A DNA stretch of 64,000 bases from Paracoccus caeni (lineage in GTDB: Bacteria; Pseudomonadota; Alphaproteobacteria; Rhodobacterales; Rhodobacteraceae), in NCBI RefSeq assembly GCF_016629665.1, contig NZ_JAEPRQ010000006.1, positions 62,001-126,000 on the forward strand, in the 5' to 3' direction. The notes under the pieces are model-generated. The model was given only the letters and a program-made list of their open reading frames with translations, searched no databases and was not told where the DNA came from. Shown piece after piece: positions 62,349 through 64,000 of this stretch. Made by a program: the position numbers and the translations under genes. Every line of letters begins with the position of its first letter. Positions within the stretch are counted from its first letter, which is position 1.

Positions 62349-62813
62349 ATGCGCTGCCCGTTTTGCGGAAATGTCGATACGCAGGTCAAGGATTCTCGCC
62401 CGGCCGAGGATAACGTCGCCATCCGCCGCCGCCGCTTCTGCCCGGCCTGCGGTGGTCGCTTTACCACCTATGAACGGGTCCAGTTGCGCGATCTGGTCGT
62501 GGTCAAATCGAACGGCAAGCGCGAGGATTTTGATCGTGACAAGATGTCCCGCTCGATCCGGATCGCGATGCAGAAACGCCCGGTCGAGCCCGAACGGATT
62601 GAGCAGATGATCAGCGGTATCGTTCGCAGGCTGGAAAGCACGGGCGAAACCGACATTCCCTCGAAGATGATCGGTGAGATCGTCATGGAGGCTTTGTCGC
62701 GGATCGACAATGTCGGTTATGTGCGTTTTGCGAGCGTTTACAAGAACTTCCAGGACGCCGACGATTTCGATAAATTCGTCGCGGAACTGCGCCCCGGCGC
62801 CGCCAACGACTGA
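62349..62813 (+). CDS. nrdR: Transcriptional repressor NrdR
   Basis: 154 residues. Zinc ribbon [17 protein letters not shown] with the second pair in [19 protein letters not shown], then an ATP-cone domain ([18 protein letters not shown]) and the ending [19 protein letters not shown]. It represses ribonucleotide reductase genes in response to dATP/ATP. ribD follows after 3 nt, a conserved nrdR-rib arrangement. Confidence 0.97.
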   Translation: MRCPFCGNVDTQVKDSRPAEDNVAIRRRRFCPACGGRFTTYERVQLRDLVVVKSNGKREDFDRDKMSRSIRIAMQKRPVEPERIEQMISGIVRRLESTGETDIPSKMIGEIVMEALSRIDNVGYVRFASVYKNFQDADDFDKFVAELRPGAAND

Positions 62814-62816
62814 GCC

Positions 62817-63842
62817 GTGTCGAAGGCAGACGATTTTCGGCACATGGCCCACGCGCTGCGATTGGCGCGCCGCGGACTTGGGAATGTCTGGCCCAATCCG
62901 GCTGTCGGCTGCGTGCTGATCCGTGACGGGCGTGTTGTCGGTCGCGGTTGGACGCAACCCGGCGGACGCCCGCATGCTGAGCGGATGGCGCTGGATCAGG
63001 CGGGCGAATTGGCGCGCGGCGCGACCGCCTATGTGACGCTCGAGCCCTGCGCCCATCACGGCAAAACACCGCCCTGCGCGCTTGGTCTGGTTCAGTCGGG
63101 CGTGGCGCGGGTGGTCAGCGCGTTTACCGATCCCGATCCGCGCGTTGCCGGTCGCGGTCATGCGATCCTGCGTGAGGCGGGGATCGAGGTCCGCGAAGGG
63201 GTGATGGAGGCCGAGGCGCGAGAGTTACAGGCCGGATTCCTGTCGCGGATCACGCGCGGGCGGCCCTTTGTTACGTTGAAACTGGCCAGCAGTTTCGATG
63301 GCAGGATTGCTACCGCGAGCGGTGAAAGCCAATGGATCACCGGGCCTGCTGCGCGCGCGCATGTCCATGCGATGCGGGCGATCCATGACGCGATCATGGT
63401 TGGCGGAGGGACGGCGCGGGCCGACCTTCCGTCGCTGAATGTGCGCGGATTCAATCTGCCGTCTCAGCCGGTTCGGGTGGTGGTGTCGTCGCAGCCGCTG
63501 CCGGAATTGCCCGCCGAGGGACCGGATTTCGGGCCGCTTTGGCAAGTCTCGAGCGAGCCCTTGGTGATGCTCAAGGAGTTGGCAGAGCGTGGTTTGACAA
63601 GGGTATTCTGCGAAGGCGGCGGCGTTCTGGCGGCCGCGCTGTTACAAGCTAGGCTGGTCGATCAGGTGATCGGATATACGGCGGGCTTGGTTCTGGGTGC
63701 GGATGGTCGTGCCTCGGTTGGCACGCTGAATCTGTCCCACCTGACCGATGCGCCGCGCTTCGATCTGGTTGAGACGCGGCGGATCGGGCCGGATCTGTTT
63801 CATCGCTGGCGGCTAACGTCGCCAAATCCAGCTATGGCCTGA
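62817..63842 (+). CDS. ribD: Riboflavin biosynthesis deaminase/reductase RibD
   Basis: 341 residues. Deaminase half: NVWPNPAVGCVLIRDGRVVG, the zinc motif HAERMALDQAGE and TLEPCAHHGKTPPC. Reductase half from about 145: VTLKLASSFDGRIATASGES, ITGPAARAHVHAMRA and VFCEGGGVLAAALL. The start is GTG at 62817, 3 nt after the nrdR stop. Its last 30 nt overlap the opposing capsule-type gene. Confidence 0.95.
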   Translation: MSKADDFRHMAHALRLARRGLGNVWPNPAVGCVLIRDGRVVGRGWTQPGGRPHAERMALDQAGELARGATAYVTLEPCAHHGKTPPCALGLVQSGVARVVSAFTDPDPRVAGRGHAILREAGIEVREGVMEAEARELQAGFLSRITRGRPFVTLKLASSFDGRIATASGESQWITGPAARAHVHAMRAIHDAIMVGGGTARADLPSLNVRGFNLPSQPVRVVVSSQPLPELPAEGPDFGPLWQVSSEPLVMLKELAERGLTRVFCEGGGVLAAALLQARLVDQVIGYTAGLVLGADGRASVGTLNLSHLTDAPRFDLVETRRIGPDLFHRWRLTSPNPAMA

Positions 63843-64000
63843 CAGCGCGCCCTGCAGTTTCGCGAGCGCCCGCAGGCCGGGGCTTTGATCGGGCGGTCCT
63901 TCGATCAGCCGCTGGACGGCAATTTCTGGCGGGCAGGGCAAGCCGCTTTTCGGATCGTGATAACGCGGATAGGCTATGAGGCAGGCATAGGCCAGCGCGG
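63813..64000 (-). CDS. C-terminal end of a probable capsule polysaccharide protein (KpsC-like)
   Basis: The last 61 codons of a gene entering from the right edge. It reads LAYACLIAYPRYHDPKSG, then LPCPPEIAVQRLIEG and ends HSWIWRR. The block YPRYxDPxxGxPCxxE with a preceding ALxxYP is typical of the C-terminus of KpsC-type retaining beta-Kdo transferases that make capsule linkers. Only this tail is visible, so the call is from a short match. Convergent with ribD, overlapping it by 30 nt. Confidence 0.6.
   Translation of the reverse strand, partial: ALAYACLIAYPRYHDPKSGLPCPPEIAVQRLIEGPPDQSPGLRALAKLQGALSGHSWIWRR

Overview
The window is GC-rich alphaproteobacterial chromosome, most likely a Rhodobacteraceae member close to Paracoccus. 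The basis is ntrC-ntrY-ntrX order with an NtrX that lacks GAFTGA, a csd-sufBCDS operon, ctrA next to a DUF1153/SciP gene, two VPLPA-CTERM-type proteins, mitochondria-like complex I accessory genes (NDUFS4 and NDUFAF7 homologues), RpoH-type sigma-32, and the GGATATTT-type intergenic repeat common in this family. Nothing in the sequence fixes the species.

Layout. 1-4.5 kb: end of ntrC, then ntrY and ntrX, with a small membrane protein gene facing them. 4.9-13.7 kb: one long collinear run of coaBC, an IscS-type cysteine desulfurase and the SUF operon (sufB, sufC, sufD, sufS), interrupted by four small genes, mostly membrane proteins. 13.8-20.9 kb: a DadA-like oxidoreductase, a HAD hydrolase, uvrB, a secreted VPLPA-CTERM protein, small envelope proteins, periplasmic Cu/Zn superoxide dismutase and the NDUFS4 homologue. 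20.9-21.9 kb: gene decay, with a decayed IS5-family element. 21.9-33.7 kb: acyltransferase, DMT exporter, transketolase, membrane-anchored protein, second VPLPA-CTERM protein, rpoH, rluD, ubiK-like gene, lgt, NDUFAF7-like methyltransferase and pgeF.

33.7-40.7 kb is an accessory island ending at tRNA-Ser(UGA). It carries a sacsin/HSP90-like ATPase gene joined out of frame to an hsdM that lacks its N-terminus, then hsdS, a HipA-like kinase and a DUF3037 gene, the last four chained by overlapping start and stop codons. No hsdR and no integrase are present. The junction reads as a deletion that removed the end of one gene and the start of another.

40.8-64 kb returns to core genes: sufE, mnmA, sciP and ctrA (each preceded by a near-consensus CtrA box with adjacent GANTC sites), ligA, recG, an IscU/NifU-like scaffold, hisI, gluQ-RS, trmFO, rplY, lldD, a TetR regulator, dnaG-rpoD with a BLUF photoreceptor gene overlapping the end of rpoD, rmuC, yjbQ, dodecin, nrdR-ribD, and the end of a probable capsule gene.

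The most striking unexplained signal lies just after recG. Four GTTC tetramers sit at exact 11-bp steps, forming three overlapping copies of the alphaproteobacterial LexA box GTTC-N7-GTTC. They precede a 31-residue single-span membrane peptide gene that has a good ribosome site and its own terminator. This looks like a damage-induced small membrane protein analogous to Caulobacter SidA and is the best candidate here for something undescribed.
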